In this document: in pieces, positions 33,581 to 43,141 of the stretch
Layout of the letters: the number at the start of each line of letters is the position of its first letter
How positions within the stretch are numbered: the first letter of the stretch is position 1
DNA from: Rhodococcus jostii RHA1
Lineage (GTDB): Bacteria; Actinomycetota; Actinomycetes; Mycobacteriales; Mycobacteriaceae
Assembly: GCF_000014565.1 (NCBI RefSeq)
Contig: NC_008268.1
Location: 372,001-436,000 of the forward strand
Direction: 5' to 3'
Length of the DNA stretch: 64,000 nt
Notes under the pieces: model-generated
What the model was told of the DNA's origin: nothing
Database searches by the model: none
What the model saw: the letters and a program-made list of their open reading frames with translations, nothing else
Translations under genes and position numbers: made by a program

Positions 33581-34747
33581 TCAGACGATGTTCGTTTCAC
33601 CTGCGCCGATACCGAACTGCGCGAAGCGGTCCAGAGCGAAGGAGCTGATGTCGTATCCGGGCTCCTTGCCGTGGTAGAGGTCGCGCACGATCTCGCCGGT
33701 CGCCGGTCCCATCAGGAAGCCGTGGCCGGAGTAGCCGGTGGCGATGAGCAGGCCCTCGACCTCGGTGGAGCGATCGATGATCTGGTTGCGGTCGGGGGTG
33801 ACCTCGTAGAGACCGGCCCACCCGGTGCTGATGCCGTAGTCCAGTACAGCCGGCACCCGGGTCTCGGCGATGGCGCCCAGTCCCATCAGCCAGTCCTCGA
33901 GTTCGAACCTGAGGTTGAATCCCTCGCGCTCGTTCGGGTCGGACCAGCCGAGAAGCAGGCCTTTGCCTTCCGGGTGGAAGTAGAAATTCGACGGGAAGTC
34001 GATGGTCAGCGACGGCGAGGATTCGGGCAACTCGGAGAGCGGCTCAGTGAAGGCGATCTGTCGGCGGACGGGAACGACGGGAATGTTCACCCCGAGCATG
34101 GTGCCGATGCCGGCCGACCAGGCTCCGGCAGCGCACACCACGGTGTCGGTCTTGATGCGTCCGTGTTCGGTCACGACCGCGGTGATCGTGCCGCCTGTGC
34201 TCTCGATGTCGGTGACCGCGCAGTGACGGACGATGCGAGCACCGTGTCGACGGGCAGCGGCGGCGTATCCCATCACGACCGATTCGGGGGTGGCCTTACC
34301 GTCCTGGGGCGACCAGGACGCGGCGAGGAGCCCGTCTGTACTGATGAGCGGCGAAATCTTCTGTGCTGCTTCGGGGGTGACCATGCGGCTCGGAACGCCG
34401 TGGCGGTTCTGCAGCGCGACGCTCTCGGTGAAGATGTCGACGTTCGCCTGGTCCGAGAGGAGATAGAGGTAGCCGTCCCGGCTGAAGTCGATCTCCTGGT
34501 GGTACTCCTGCGCGAACCGCGAATACACGTCGAGGCCGCGCAAACCGATCGCAATGTTGGCCTCGTTGCTGAAGGAGGCGCGAACACCGCCGGCGGCCTT
34601 GCAGGTCGAGCCGCAAGCCAACTCGTCCTTTTCCAGGAGGACGACATCGGAGACCCCGGATTCGGCGAGGTGGAACGCAATGCTGGCGCCGATGACGCCG
34701 CCGCCGATCACGACGACGGACGCCTGTTCGGGAAGTTCCTTGCTCAT
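33581..34747 (-). CDS. FAD-dependent amine/amino-acid oxidase (DAO/MSOX family)
   Basis: The 388-residue flavoprotein has the N-terminal Rossmann motif SVVVIGGGVIGASIAFHLAESG (GxGxxG, residues ~10-31), then LLEKDELACGSTCKAAGGVRASFSNEANI. The FAD contact DTVVCAAGAWSAGIG and the C-terminal GWAGLYEVTPDRNQIID, LLIATGYSGHGFLMGPATG follow. Family members oxidise sarcosine, glycine, D-amino acids, proline or L-pipecolate. In this series with 2-aminoadipate-semialdehyde dehydrogenase and HglS, oxidation of L-pipecolate to piperideine-6-carboxylate is the most economical guess. It lacks a transmembrane segment. A 157-bp gap separates it from the dehydrogenase upstream, so it may have its own promoter. 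Confidence 0.88.
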   Translation of the reverse strand: MSKELPEQASVVVIGGGVIGASIAFHLAESGVSDVVLLEKDELACGSTCKAAGGVRASFSNEANIAIGLRGLDVYSRFAQEYHQEIDFSRDGYLYLLSDQANVDIFTESVALQNRHGVPSRMVTPEAAQKISPLISTDGLLAASWSPQDGKATPESVVMGYAAAARRHGARIVRHCAVTDIESTGGTITAVVTEHGRIKTDTVVCAAGAWSAGIGTMLGVNIPVVPVRRQIAFTEPLSELPESSPSLTIDFPSNFYFHPEGKGLLLGWSDPNEREGFNLRFELEDWLMGLGAIAETRVPAVLDYGISTGWAGLYEVTPDRNQIIDRSTEVEGLLIATGYSGHGFLMGPATGEIVRDLYHGKEPGYDISSFALDRFAQFGIGAGETNIV

Positions 34748-34904
34748 GTCGTCCTCTTCTTTCCTTCGACAGTAGTGATGTGATGCCCGACCGGTTTCCG
34801 GGACACCTGACGAACGACCGGGTCGATGGCTTGCCTGGAATTATGGCGCGCGCCCGCTGACCGGAGTGGGGTCACACAGTTGCGCGTGGGGGGTTCCGAA
34901 CCCT

Positions 34905-36053
34905 TTAGAACGCGGCGTTCTGCGGGGAACGCCCGCGGAGCACCATGGCTTCGCGCACGCGCTCCTGAGCGGTGGCGCGGGCCACCTCGTGAGTGGTCCG
35001 CCCCTGAGCCTTCGACGCATCGAGGGTGTCGATGGTGCTGGCGCGCAGCTTGTTCGAGATGTTGTCGAACACGGCTGCCGGTTCGGGGCGGATTCCGGAG
35101 TAGCGGGCATCCATCGCCACGGCTGCGGCGACCACACCGCCGGCGTTGGCGATGAAATCCGGAACCACGGTCACGCCGCGGTCGAACAGCACCGACTGTG
35201 CTTCGGGGCTGCTCGGCAGGTTTGCGCCTTCGACGACGATCTTGGCCGGCAACGTGCGGGCGAGATCGGCGTCGATGACGTCCTGCAACGCCGCCGGGAT
35301 CAGGATGTCCGCGGTCACCGAGAGTTCTTCCCCGGCAGCGAGAGGCTTGGCGTCGGAGTACTGGTCGACGAGTCCGTCACCGTACTGATCGCGCAGATCG
35401 AGCAAGGTGGCGACGTCGAGCCCGTCCGGGTTGTGGATGCCGCCCTGCGAGGTGGACACAGCGACGATGGTGGCCCCGAGTTCCGCGAGGCGCTTCGCGC
35501 TCGCAGCTCCGACCGCTCCGAAGCCCTGGATGGACACGCTCAGCGAACCGGTGGACAGGCCGAGGGCCTGCGCGGCGGCGTCGGCCGACTCCGCGACACC
35601 GTGGCCGGTGACCCCGAGCTGGTCGTACGGGAGCCCACCGAGCGCGTGGGGGGTGCCCACCGCGCCGCCGCGTCCGCCGACCTCGTCGAGCATGATCGCG
35701 GCGTCCTTCTCGGTCAATCCCACGTCGAGCCCGAAGACGTACTCCTCGGGGACCTCGTTGCGGAGTGCCCGGACGAAGGCACGCAGGACCGCCTCCTTGG
35801 AGGAGGCAGTCGGGTCGGCCCAGATGCCGGCCTTGGCCCCGCCGTAGAACAGGTCGACCCCCGCCCACTTCCAGGTCATGTTGCGGGCCAGCCTGGCGAC
35901 CTCGCCGACACTCACCGTGGTGGACATGCGGGTGCCGCCCTTGCCCATTCCGCGGGCGGTGTTGTCGATGACGAGAACGCCGCGCATGCCGGTGCGTGCA
36001 TCGGAGACACACACGACCTTCTCCGGACCCCATTCGTCGATCAATTCGAACAT
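34905..36053 (-). CDS. Glu/Leu/Phe/Val (ELFV) family amino-acid dehydrogenase
   Basis: The 382-residue NAD(P)-linked amino-acid dehydrogenase has the Lys-containing substrate motif DLFYGGAKAGIWADP, then TPHALGGLPYDQLGVTGHGV. The dinucleotide fold is VSIQGFGAVGAASAKRLAELGA, followed by ADILIPAALQDVI, KIVVEGANLP and DFIANAGGVVAAAVAMD. It interconverts an L-amino acid with its 2-oxoacid and ammonium. Its place between aminoadipate-semialdehyde dehydrogenase and the flavin oxidase suggests it could deaminate 2-aminoadipate to 2-oxoadipate, the HglS substrate, or simply recycle glutamate. The length is between leucine and small glutamate dehydrogenases, so the substrate is open. Confidence 0.9.
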   Translation of the reverse strand: MFELIDEWGPEKVVCVSDARTGMRGVLVIDNTARGMGKGGTRMSTTVSVGEVARLARNMTWKWAGVDLFYGGAKAGIWADPTASSKEAVLRAFVRALRNEVPEEYVFGLDVGLTEKDAAIMLDEVGGRGGAVGTPHALGGLPYDQLGVTGHGVAESADAAAQALGLSTGSLSVSIQGFGAVGAASAKRLAELGATIVAVSTSQGGIHNPDGLDVATLLDLRDQYGDGLVDQYSDAKPLAAGEELSVTADILIPAALQDVIDADLARTLPAKIVVEGANLPSSPEAQSVLFDRGVTVVPDFIANAGGVVAAAVAMDARYSGIRPEPAAVFDNISNKLRASTIDTLDASKAQGRTTHEVARATAQERVREAMVLRGRSPQNAAF

Positions 36054-36088
36054 CGTCGTTGCTCCTCGTGCGATTCGATAGGGGGATG

Positions 36089-37645
36089 TCAGCCGAAGTT
36101 GACGCCCTGAGCCAGGGGCAGCTCGCGGGAGTAGTTGATGGTGTTGGTCGCGCGGCGCATGTAGGCGCGCCAGGCGTCCGAGCCGGATTCGCGGCCGCCG
36201 CCGGTGGTCTTCTCGCCGCCGAACGCGCCGCCGATCTCGGCGCCGGACGTGCCGATGTTGACGTTGACGATGCCGCAGTCCGAACCGTCGGCGGCGATGA
36301 ACCGCTCCGCCTCACGCTGGTCGGTGGTGAAGATCGACGACGACAGACCCTGCGGGACGTCGTTGTGCAGGGCGATCGCTTCCTCGAACGTGTCGTACGT
36401 CAGAACGTAGAGGATCGGGGCGAAGGTTTCGTCCTTGACGATCTCGCTCTGGGCTGGCATCCGCACGATCGCCGGCTCGACGTAGTACGAGCTTTCGCTG
36501 CTCGGGCGGCGCTTGCCGCCGACGAGGATCTCGCCGCCCTGCGCGACAGCCTTGTCGAGGGCTGCGGTCATGTTGGCGTGGGACTTGCCGTCGATCAGCG
36601 GGCCCACGAGGGTGCCGTCGGCGAACGGGTCGCCGATCGGGAGGCGGCCGTAGACCTGGGAGATCCGGTCGATCAGCTCGTCGGCGATGTCCTGGTGGAC
36701 GATGATGCGGCGCATCGAGGTGCAGCGCTGGCCGGCGGTGCCGGCGGCGGCGAAGACGATTCCGCGGGTGGCGATGTCGAGGTCCGCCGACGGGGTGACG
36801 ATTGCAGCATTGTTTCCGCCGAGCTCGAGGATGGCGCGGCCGAACCGGGCGGCGACGCGGGGAGCGATCTGCTCGCCCATCCGCTCGGAACCGGTCGCGC
36901 TGATCAACGGCACCTTCGGGCTGTCGATCAGGGCCTGGGTGTCGGCGGCACTCGCCGAGACGAGGACATTCAGGTTGGCCGGGGCGCCGGATTCTTTTGC
37001 GGCACGGTCGAACAGCGCCGAGCAGGCGGCGGCGGTGAGGGTGGTCAGCTGCGCGGGCTTCCAGATCACCGAGTCACCGCAGACGATGGCAAGAGCCAGG
37101 TTCCAGGACCACACCGCGGCCGGGAAGTTGAACGCCGAGACGACACCGACGACACCGAGCGGGTGCCAGGTCTCCATCAGTCGGTGTCCGGGACGCTCCG
37201 AGGGCATGGTGCGGCCGTCGAGCTGCCGGGACAGACCGACCGCGAAGTCGCAGATGTCGATCATTTCCTGGACCTCGCCGAGGGCCTCCGAGCGGATCTT
37301 GCCGACCTCGATGCTGATCAGGTTGGCGACGTCTTCCTTGTGCTCGGTGAGCAGTTCGCCGAGGCGTTTGATCAGGAATCCGCGGACCGGGCCGGGAACG
37401 GTGCGCCACTGCAGGAAGGCCTCGTGGGCGGCATCGATCGCGGCCTCGACGTCGGTGGCGTCGGCGGCGGGATAGTCGAAGAGGCTCTCCCCCGTGACGG
37501 GGGAGCGGGTGGTGATGGTGTTCTCGACCCCTGCGGTATCGAGTACGGCCGGGTCGACCCCACACCGCTGCAGGCTGGTGCGTGCGAGAGTGCGCAGTTC
37601 GTCGGTGGTGGGAAGGGCGATGGTCTCGGCGACAGCGGTGCTCAT
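36089..37645 (-). CDS. L-2-aminoadipate-6-semialdehyde/piperideine-6-carboxylate dehydrogenase (ALDH7 type)
   Basis: The 518-residue ALDH7-family enzyme has GVVSAFNFPAAVWSWNLALAI, SATGSERMGEQIA and the Glu motif ILELGGNNAAIVTPSADLD. The catalytic Cys is in AGTAGQRCTSMRR, and the C-terminal FGGEKTTGGGRESGSDAWRAYMRR is typical of antiquitin/Pcd enzymes. It oxidises 2-aminoadipate semialdehyde, in equilibrium with piperideine-6-carboxylate, to 2-aminoadipate with NAD+. The start (37645) directly abuts the HglS stop (TAAATG), so the two are coupled. This fixes the operon as lysine/pipecolate catabolism rather than lysine synthesis. Confidence 0.88.
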   Translation of the reverse strand: MSTAVAETIALPTTDELRTLARTSLQRCGVDPAVLDTAGVENTITTRSPVTGESLFDYPAADATDVEAAIDAAHEAFLQWRTVPGPVRGFLIKRLGELLTEHKEDVANLISIEVGKIRSEALGEVQEMIDICDFAVGLSRQLDGRTMPSERPGHRLMETWHPLGVVGVVSAFNFPAAVWSWNLALAIVCGDSVIWKPAQLTTLTAAACSALFDRAAKESGAPANLNVLVSASAADTQALIDSPKVPLISATGSERMGEQIAPRVAARFGRAILELGGNNAAIVTPSADLDIATRGIVFAAAGTAGQRCTSMRRIIVHQDIADELIDRISQVYGRLPIGDPFADGTLVGPLIDGKSHANMTAALDKAVAQGGEILVGGKRRPSSESSYYVEPAIVRMPAQSEIVKDETFAPILYVLTYDTFEEAIALHNDVPQGLSSSIFTTDQREAERFIAADGSDCGIVNVNIGTSGAEIGGAFGGEKTTGGGRESGSDAWRAYMRRATNTINYSRELPLAQGVNFG

Positions 37646-39094
37646 TTACTTGACTCCTTGGGTAGCGATGGGTGCCGGTTCTTCGATGGGTCCGCGGATT
37701 CCCAATTGGTTGGCAACGTGATCGAGGGAAGCGCGGCGGATCCCGTCGTAGAGCGTGTACGGGTTGTGCAGTGTGCGGCCCAGAACTCCTTCCATCCAGG
37801 CGGCGTCGATATCGGTCGTCGACTGTGTGGTGTCCTTGTGTCCGTCCGAGGTCAGATTGGACTGGAAGATCCCGGCCGCGGATTTCGGAAGGAAGTCCTC
37901 GTAGACGATCGGCTCCGGGCGGACCCAGCCCTGATCGATCAGATCCTGTAGCGATCGTTCGGGCATCGTGCCGTTGCGTTGCTTGTCGTTGTCGACCCGG
38001 TAGGTGAAGTACGCCAGATCGTGGAGCGCGAGCCCCTGTTCGGTGGCGGGCACCTGCTGGTTCCACAGCTCCGCAGCGATCTCGTTGCGTGCCTCGGCCG
38101 GCACCGGCGCGGTCGCGGCCGCCTCCCTGACCGCCTGCTCGATCTCGACGGTCAACCGGTCGTAGACCTCGCGGCCGCGGACGGTGGCGGCGATGCCGCG
38201 GGCTTCGACCTCACCGAAACGCACTCGCAGTGAACCCTTCTCGACGGTGCCGTCGGCCTCGCGGAACACCCGCGGTTCGGCGAGAGCCCGGAACGAGGTC
38301 TGCCGCAGCAGCAGATCCGGACCGGCCCATCGCGGCGGACCCTGGATCGTGTCGATCATGTCGATCCGGCGACGCTCCATGCGGGCGTAGAGACCGTCGA
38401 TGTCGAGCACGCGGGGGGTCAGGTGGTTGATGTGTGTGCTGGCGACGCCACCGATATCGGCGGCCACCGAGGAAACCTGCTCGAGTTCGCGGTACCAGGC
38501 GCGGTCGACGGCCTCGGTGGATAGCTTGAATGCCGCAGTGGCCAACGTCAGGAACATCTCGGCGTCACCGGAATTCAGTCCCCGGTACTCGGTGGCCCGG
38601 TCGGCGAGTACCAGCAGTTCGGCGGTGAACAGCCGGCGCTTGGCGAGGAAGCTCTCGAGGCGTTGCTGCAGATCGGCGCTGAAGAAGCGGCGATCCGAGG
38701 GCACCAGCATGGAGGTGAACACCCGGAAGGGGTTGCGCGCCAGTTCGTCCGGGTCCGTCGGACGGAATGCCGTGGAGACGACCGGCACCGAACTGGCAGC
38801 GGCCTCGCGCAGGTCGTAGAACCCGACCGGGTACATGCCCATGGCCGCGAACACGCGGGCGACCTGGGCCATCTCCTGGGGGGTGCCCACTCGGATGGCA
38901 CCGTGACGTTCGGCGGTGACCCGGGCGATGGAACCCAGACGTTCTGCGCCCGCACCGAGATTCGACAACACGGTGTCGTTGACGGCCTGCGATACCTCGA
39001 GCAACGTGGTGTATGCGGGAACTTCCTTCCCGTACATGTGCGAGAGACGGCGAGCGAACTCGGCGCGCAGTTCCCACTGCTGGGTGATCGGCAT
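37646..39094 (-). CDS. hglS: 2-Oxoadipate dioxygenase/decarboxylase (HglS, DUF1338)
   Basis: The 482-residue protein belongs to the former DUF1338/YdcJ family, now known as HglS. That enzyme is an Fe(II) dioxygenase converting 2-oxoadipate and O2 to D-2-hydroxyglutarate and CO2 in bacterial lysine catabolism. The family N-terminus is LRAEFARRLSHMYGKEVPAYTTLLEVSQAVN, followed by RHGAIRVGTPQEMAQVARVFAAMGMYPVGFYDL and SVPVVSTAFRPTD. The middle contains STHINHLTPRVLDIDGLYARM, with His residues, and the C-terminal part VYEDFLPKSAAGIFQSNL. ATG at 39094 follows CTGGAG. A LysR gene is divergent, as in Pseudomonas putida. The aminoadipate-semialdehyde dehydrogenase follows. Confidence 0.88.
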   Translation of the reverse strand: MPITQQWELRAEFARRLSHMYGKEVPAYTTLLEVSQAVNDTVLSNLGAGAERLGSIARVTAERHGAIRVGTPQEMAQVARVFAAMGMYPVGFYDLREAAASSVPVVSTAFRPTDPDELARNPFRVFTSMLVPSDRRFFSADLQQRLESFLAKRRLFTAELLVLADRATEYRGLNSGDAEMFLTLATAAFKLSTEAVDRAWYRELEQVSSVAADIGGVASTHINHLTPRVLDIDGLYARMERRRIDMIDTIQGPPRWAGPDLLLRQTSFRALAEPRVFREADGTVEKGSLRVRFGEVEARGIAATVRGREVYDRLTVEIEQAVREAAATAPVPAEARNEIAAELWNQQVPATEQGLALHDLAYFTYRVDNDKQRNGTMPERSLQDLIDQGWVRPEPIVYEDFLPKSAAGIFQSNLTSDGHKDTTQSTTDIDAAWMEGVLGRTLHNPYTLYDGIRRASLDHVANQLGIRGPIEEPAPIATQGVK

Positions 39095-39264
39095 GGCGTG
39101 CAACTCCAGGGTCGATGAGGATCGGGTGAGATCGAGATCGTGGTCGCCGGCCGGCTCCGAAGAGCCCCGACGTGTCCGACGTTTCGTTCCGCACGTTCAT
39201 CGTGGTCCGCGGAAATCAATAGCACCAGCGAAGAAAGTTAGCCACAACCGTTTAGAATCTCTAT

Positions 39265-40194
39265 ATGAATATGAGCTTGGCGCACCTCGTCGCACTTCGA
39301 GAGCTGGCCCGGCGCGGAACGATGGTCGCGGTCGCCGAGGAACTCGGGTACACCGCGGGGGCCGTATCGCAGCAGATCGCAGCCTTGGAGAAAGCCGTCG
39401 GCTCCCGGCTCGTCACCAGGGTGGGGCGCAATGTCGTGCTCACCGATTCCGGCACCGTCCTCGCCGAGCATGCGGTGAAGATCTTGAGCGCGGAACAGAC
39501 TGCCCTCGACGCGCTGCGTGCGGTGCACGACGATGTCGCTGCGCCTCTTCTTCTCGGCACCTTCGGCAGTACCGCCGCGGCCTTGTTGCCACCGGTGGTG
39601 GCCGCAGCGCAGCGCAAGTACCCGCATCTCGCCCTGAGCAGCCGTGAACTCGACGTCGACGAGGCCGCCACCGCGGTCCAACGCGGCCAGGTCGACGTCG
39701 CCTTCGGGTTGGACTACCCCAATTCACCGATGCCCCGCACACCGGATATCGAGATGATCACCCTGCGCAGCGAGCGATTCGGGCTCGCCGTCTCCTCCGG
39801 CGCCTACGGCATCCGCACCGAGGGGACCATCGATCTGCGCGAGGCCGCGGAGTGGAACTGGATTCTGCCTCCCGCGGAGACCCAGTTCGGTCGCGCTGTC
39901 CGCATCGCCTGCCGTCAGGAGGGTTTCGAGCCGATTGTGCGGCACGAAATCGTCGATACCGCGGTGTCTCTGGCGCTGGCCGGAAAGGGACTGGGGGCCG
40001 CTCCGGTCACCGACATGATGATCAGGCTCAACAGTTCGGTGCCGATCATCCGCGTCGACCTCGAGCAGGAGATCGGTCGGCGAATCGTCCTCATCCGTCT
40101 CGCCGGCTCGGAGACCAGGCCTACGGTGCGGGCCATCACCGACATCGTTCGCGCCGCGGTCGACCCGGCGTCGACGGCGGGCGAGAAGATCTGA
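39265..40194 (+). CDS. LysR-family regulator of the hglS operon
   Basis: The 309-residue LysR-type regulator has the N-terminal HTH LAHLVALRELARRGTMVAVAEELGYTAGAVSQQIAALEKAVGSRLVTR (residues 5-52). A periplasmic-binding-like effector domain follows (LLLGTFGSTAAALLPPVVAAAQRKYPHLALSSREL). It is divergent from hglS across 170 bp, the same pairing as known hglS loci, so it probably activates the operon in response to a lysine-pathway intermediate. The ATG at 39265 is followed by another at 39271. No strong ribosome site is seen, so the message may be nearly leaderless. Confidence 0.88.
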   Translation: MNMSLAHLVALRELARRGTMVAVAEELGYTAGAVSQQIAALEKAVGSRLVTRVGRNVVLTDSGTVLAEHAVKILSAEQTALDALRAVHDDVAAPLLLGTFGSTAAALLPPVVAAAQRKYPHLALSSRELDVDEAATAVQRGQVDVAFGLDYPNSPMPRTPDIEMITLRSERFGLAVSSGAYGIRTEGTIDLREAAEWNWILPPAETQFGRAVRIACRQEGFEPIVRHEIVDTAVSLALAGKGLGAAPVTDMMIRLNSSVPIIRVDLEQEIGRRIVLIRLAGSETRPTVRAITDIVRAAVDPASTAGEKI

Positions 40195-40215
40195 TCGCCC
40201 GATCGGACACAGCGG

Positions 40216-41346
40216 TCAGGTCTGCTCGCCGTTGCCGCCCTCTTCGGTTCCGAGGTGCTCGAAGATGAAGCGCCCGAGCGTGAGGCCGACATGCAACTCG
40301 AGGCGCTGCGCACCCACCGAGAGATCGAGGCCGGTGATTTCCTCGATCTTCGCGAGGCGGTAGTACAGCGTCTGACGGTGAATGCCGAGGACACCGGCCG
40401 TTGCGCCGGTGTCACCGGCCTGGTCCAGGTAAGTCTGTGCGGTGACGAGCAGGTCGACGTTGCGGTGGTCGAGCAGGGCCCGCACGGACGGGGTGAGGAC
40501 TGCATCGGCGACGACGCTGGTGGGCCCGCACGAGGACAGCCGGTAGATGCCGAGTTCTTCCCAGTACGCGATCGGTCCCATCGATTCGTCGTGCCGGGCG
40601 ACCCGGACGCCGAGTTTGGCTTGCTGCCAGCTTCGGCGGGCAGACCGCAACCCCTGGTGCGAACCCCCCACCCCGACCAGAGCTCCGGCACCCGCACCGC
40701 TTTCGGCAACGGACCGAACGGGGTCGACGGCGCCGCCGCCGGCGGGGAGCATCACCGCGGTCAACGATCCGATCGGTGCCAGCAGAGCGCGTGCGCCGGG
40801 GGCGGGCAGGAAACCGTCGACGGCCAGCACGGTCAACGCGCCGCCATCTGGCAAGAGCCCGGACTCTTCGATGCGAGTAATCGCACGGGCAAAAGCCTTT
40901 CGGTCGCCTTCGAGGAGGTCTACGACGGCGACCGCCATATCGTCACGACCCCGGGCCGTGTGTGCGAGTTGCGCGCCGGCCTGGCCGGCCAGGGACATTG
41001 CGGCGGCGAGATCGCCGTCGGACACGGCGCTGTTCTCATCCGGCAGGACGAACAGATATCCGTACGCCGCGCCTGCGTAGCGAGCCGGAAGACAGATCCG
41101 CGACGACGCTTCGATATCCGGATTCTCTGGCGTGATCACCGGGCGCGTGGTATCGGCAATCCCGAAGCTTTCGTACCACGCGCGCGCCTCCGGCGGGCAA
41201 CTGCGGGTAAGGATCGACTGCACCCGATCTTTGTCGACGTCAGGCGACTGGGTGCTGTAGGCGATCAGCGAAAAGGCCCGGTCGACCAGGACGACCGATG
41301 CCGACAGGCGTTCGGCCACCTCGGTGACCACTTCATCGAGATTCAC
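40216..41346 (-). CDS. PucR/CdaR-type regulator
   Basis: The 376-residue protein has an N-terminal sensor-like region (VVLVDRAFSLIAYSTQSPDVDKDRVQSIL, residues ~18-46), a middle GGDEF-like CdaR domain, and a C-terminal PucR HTH_30 domain. The HTH carries VDLLVTAQTYLDQAGDTGATAGVLGIHRQTLYYRLAKIEEITGLDL, followed by the family's terminal helix. Such proteins usually activate adjacent amino-acid or purine catabolic genes. It is divergent from the amino-acid permease (296-bp gap) and convergent with the lysR gene. Its ligand is unknown. Confidence 0.85.
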   Translation of the reverse strand: MNLDEVVTEVAERLSASVVLVDRAFSLIAYSTQSPDVDKDRVQSILTRSCPPEARAWYESFGIADTTRPVITPENPDIEASSRICLPARYAGAAYGYLFVLPDENSAVSDGDLAAAMSLAGQAGAQLAHTARGRDDMAVAVVDLLEGDRKAFARAITRIEESGLLPDGGALTVLAVDGFLPAPGARALLAPIGSLTAVMLPAGGGAVDPVRSVAESGAGAGALVGVGGSHQGLRSARRSWQQAKLGVRVARHDESMGPIAYWEELGIYRLSSCGPTSVVADAVLTPSVRALLDHRNVDLLVTAQTYLDQAGDTGATAGVLGIHRQTLYYRLAKIEEITGLDLSVGAQRLELHVGLTLGRFIFEHLGTEEGGNGEQT

Positions 41347-41456
41347 TTCACCATCTCCGTGAACAGCGTATTTCGTGAGCGATAACTATGGCGATCATTC
41401 GGAATCGGCCATACATGTGTCTGACTGACGGGGCGGAAAGTTCTGGCACATGTCCC

Positions 41457-41468
41457 TAGCATGCTACG
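41457..41468. promoter_or_regulatory. TAGCATGCTACG operator before the permease
   Basis: The 10-bp palindrome TAGCATGCTA with CG following is identical to the right-hand repeat at 46004-46015 before gntR. It lies 175 bp upstream of the permease start, in the divergent region 41347-41642. The remainder of that region shows no other clear element. Confidence 0.6.
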
Positions 41469-41642
41469 TGGTGGGCCGTTACGTTGATCACACACGAACG
41501 GAAGTTCGCCATCTCGCCGGGACCAGGACCGCATTTCCGTCCCCGGCCCGTCACGGTATCGCGGCGTCCGATCACGCCTGCGACCACCGGGGCACAGCTC
41601 GCGCTTTCGATCTCGTGTCCGACTCGACCTTTGGAGCGTTTG

Positions 41643-43067
41643 ATGTCCACTCTCGAACAACCGCCCGAGACGTTGCAGAAGTCTCTGAAACAACGACACC
41701 TCACCATGATCGCGATCGGGGGTGTCATCGGTGCCGGCCTCTTCGTGGGCTCGAGCGCCCTGCTGCACACCTCCGGCCCCGCCGCATTCGTGTCCTACGC
41801 CATCACCGGTGTCGTCATCGTCCTCGTGATGCGCATGCTCGGCGAAATGGCCACCACCAACCCGTCGACCGGATCGTTCGCCGGCTATGCCCGCAAGGCC
41901 TTCGGGGGGTGGGCCGGCTTCACCACCGGCTGGCTGTACTGGTTCTTCTGGGTCGTCGCGGTCGGCGCCGAAGCCGTCATCGGCGGCAAACTGCTGCAGC
42001 GCTGGATCGACCTGCCCTCCTGGGTGATGGCGGTCGTCCTGCTGTTGGCCATGGTCGCCACGAACCTCCGCTCGGTCCGCAACTTCGGCGAGTTCGAGTA
42101 CTGGTTCGCAGGCATCAAGGTCGCCGCGATCCTGCTGTTCCTCGGCCTCGGTGCCGCCTACGTCTTCGGCCTGTGGCCCAGCCATTCCGCCGACTTCTCC
42201 AACCTCACCGATCACGGCGGCTTCACCCCCAACGGCTGGACCGTCATCCTTTCCGGCGTCGTCGTCGCCGTCTTCTCCATGGTCGGCCCCGAAATCGCCA
42301 CCATCGCCGCCGCCGAATCCGCCGAGCCGGAGAAGGCCGTCGCCAAGGCCACCAACTCCGTGATCGCCCGCATCGGGTTCTTCTACATCGGCTCCGTGCT
42401 GCTGCTCGCCATCATCGTCCCCTGGACCGACGTCAAGGTCGGCCAGTCGCCGTTCGTCGACGCCCTCACCCACATGGGCATCCCTGGCGGACCCGACATC
42501 ATGAACGCTGTGGTGCTCGTCGCCGTACTCTCCTGCCTGAACTCCGGCCTCTACACCTCCTCGCGGATGCTCTTCACCCTCGCGCACAAAGGTGATGCGC
42601 CACAGAGCATCGCAAGGCTGGACAAGCACGGCGTCCCCCGCAACTCGCTGCTTCTTGCAACCCTCGTCGGCTTCGCCTGCATCGGCCTCGACTACCTCTC
42701 CCCCGACACCGTCTTCGCCTTCCTGCTCAACGCCTCCGGCGCCACCATCCTGATGGTCTACCTCATGATCGCGATGTCGCAGATCAAACTGCGCGGCCTG
42801 ATGACCCGTGAAGAAGTCGCGCAACTCCGCCTGAAGATGTGGCTGTTCCCCTACCTGTCGATCCTCGCCGCCGGCGGCATCCTCGCCGTGCTGGTGTCGA
42901 TGTTCTACGTCGAATCGTCCCGCTCGCAGCTCTCCCTGAGCGTCGGAGCACTCATCGCGACGTTGATCGCCTACCGGCTTCGCCGGCGCATCAACCCGCA
43001 GAACCCGCTCGCGAACAACATCTCCGCTCCCGCTCCCGGGCCGATCACCAAGCCCGCCTCGAAGTAA
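41643..43067 (+). CDS. Amino-acid permease (APC family)
   Basis: The 474-residue, 12-TM permease of the amino acid/polyamine/organocation family has the TM1 motif LTMIAIGGVIGAGLFVGSSALLHTSGPAAFVSYAI, the TM2-3 MLGEMATTNPSTGSFAGYARKAFG segment and GFTTGWLYWFFWV. It is closest in layout to GABA/aromatic/lysine permeases. The ATG at 41643 follows GGAGCG; the open frame extends to 41484 but upstream residues are not membrane-like. Shared TAGCATGCTACG sites suggest co-control with the D-2-hydroxyglutarate dehydrogenase by the GntR regulator, so it probably imports a precursor such as lysine or another amino acid. A strong terminator follows. Confidence 0.88.
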   Translation: MSTLEQPPETLQKSLKQRHLTMIAIGGVIGAGLFVGSSALLHTSGPAAFVSYAITGVVIVLVMRMLGEMATTNPSTGSFAGYARKAFGGWAGFTTGWLYWFFWVVAVGAEAVIGGKLLQRWIDLPSWVMAVVLLLAMVATNLRSVRNFGEFEYWFAGIKVAAILLFLGLGAAYVFGLWPSHSADFSNLTDHGGFTPNGWTVILSGVVVAVFSMVGPEIATIAAAESAEPEKAVAKATNSVIARIGFFYIGSVLLLAIIVPWTDVKVGQSPFVDALTHMGIPGGPDIMNAVVLVAVLSCLNSGLYTSSRMLFTLAHKGDAPQSIARLDKHGVPRNSLLLATLVGFACIGLDYLSPDTVFAFLLNASGATILMVYLMIAMSQIKLRGLMTREEVAQLRLKMWLFPYLSILAAGGILAVLVSMFYVESSRSQLSLSVGALIATLIAYRLRRRINPQNPLANNISAPAPGPITKPASK

Positions 43068-43073
43068 CACCCC

Positions 43074-43119
43074 GGGTGGCGGCGGGTGAGACCAGACACG
43101 GTCTCACCCGCCGCCACCC
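43074..43119. terminator. Strong bidirectional terminator
   Basis: A perfect 20-bp stem (43074-43093 and 43100-43119; arm begins GGGTGGCGGCGGG) with a six-base loop AGACAC lies between the convergent permease and D-2-hydroxyglutarate dehydrogenase genes. TTGTGT follows on the plus strand. Confidence 0.85.
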
Positions 43120-43141
43120 TTGTGTCTGCACACCCGGGGGG

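Noticed and set aside
41484..41642. Longer permease start with a 53-residue N-terminal extension
   Set aside because: The extension is not membrane-like. It would begin just downstream of the operator, and a good ribosome site precedes the ATG at 41643.
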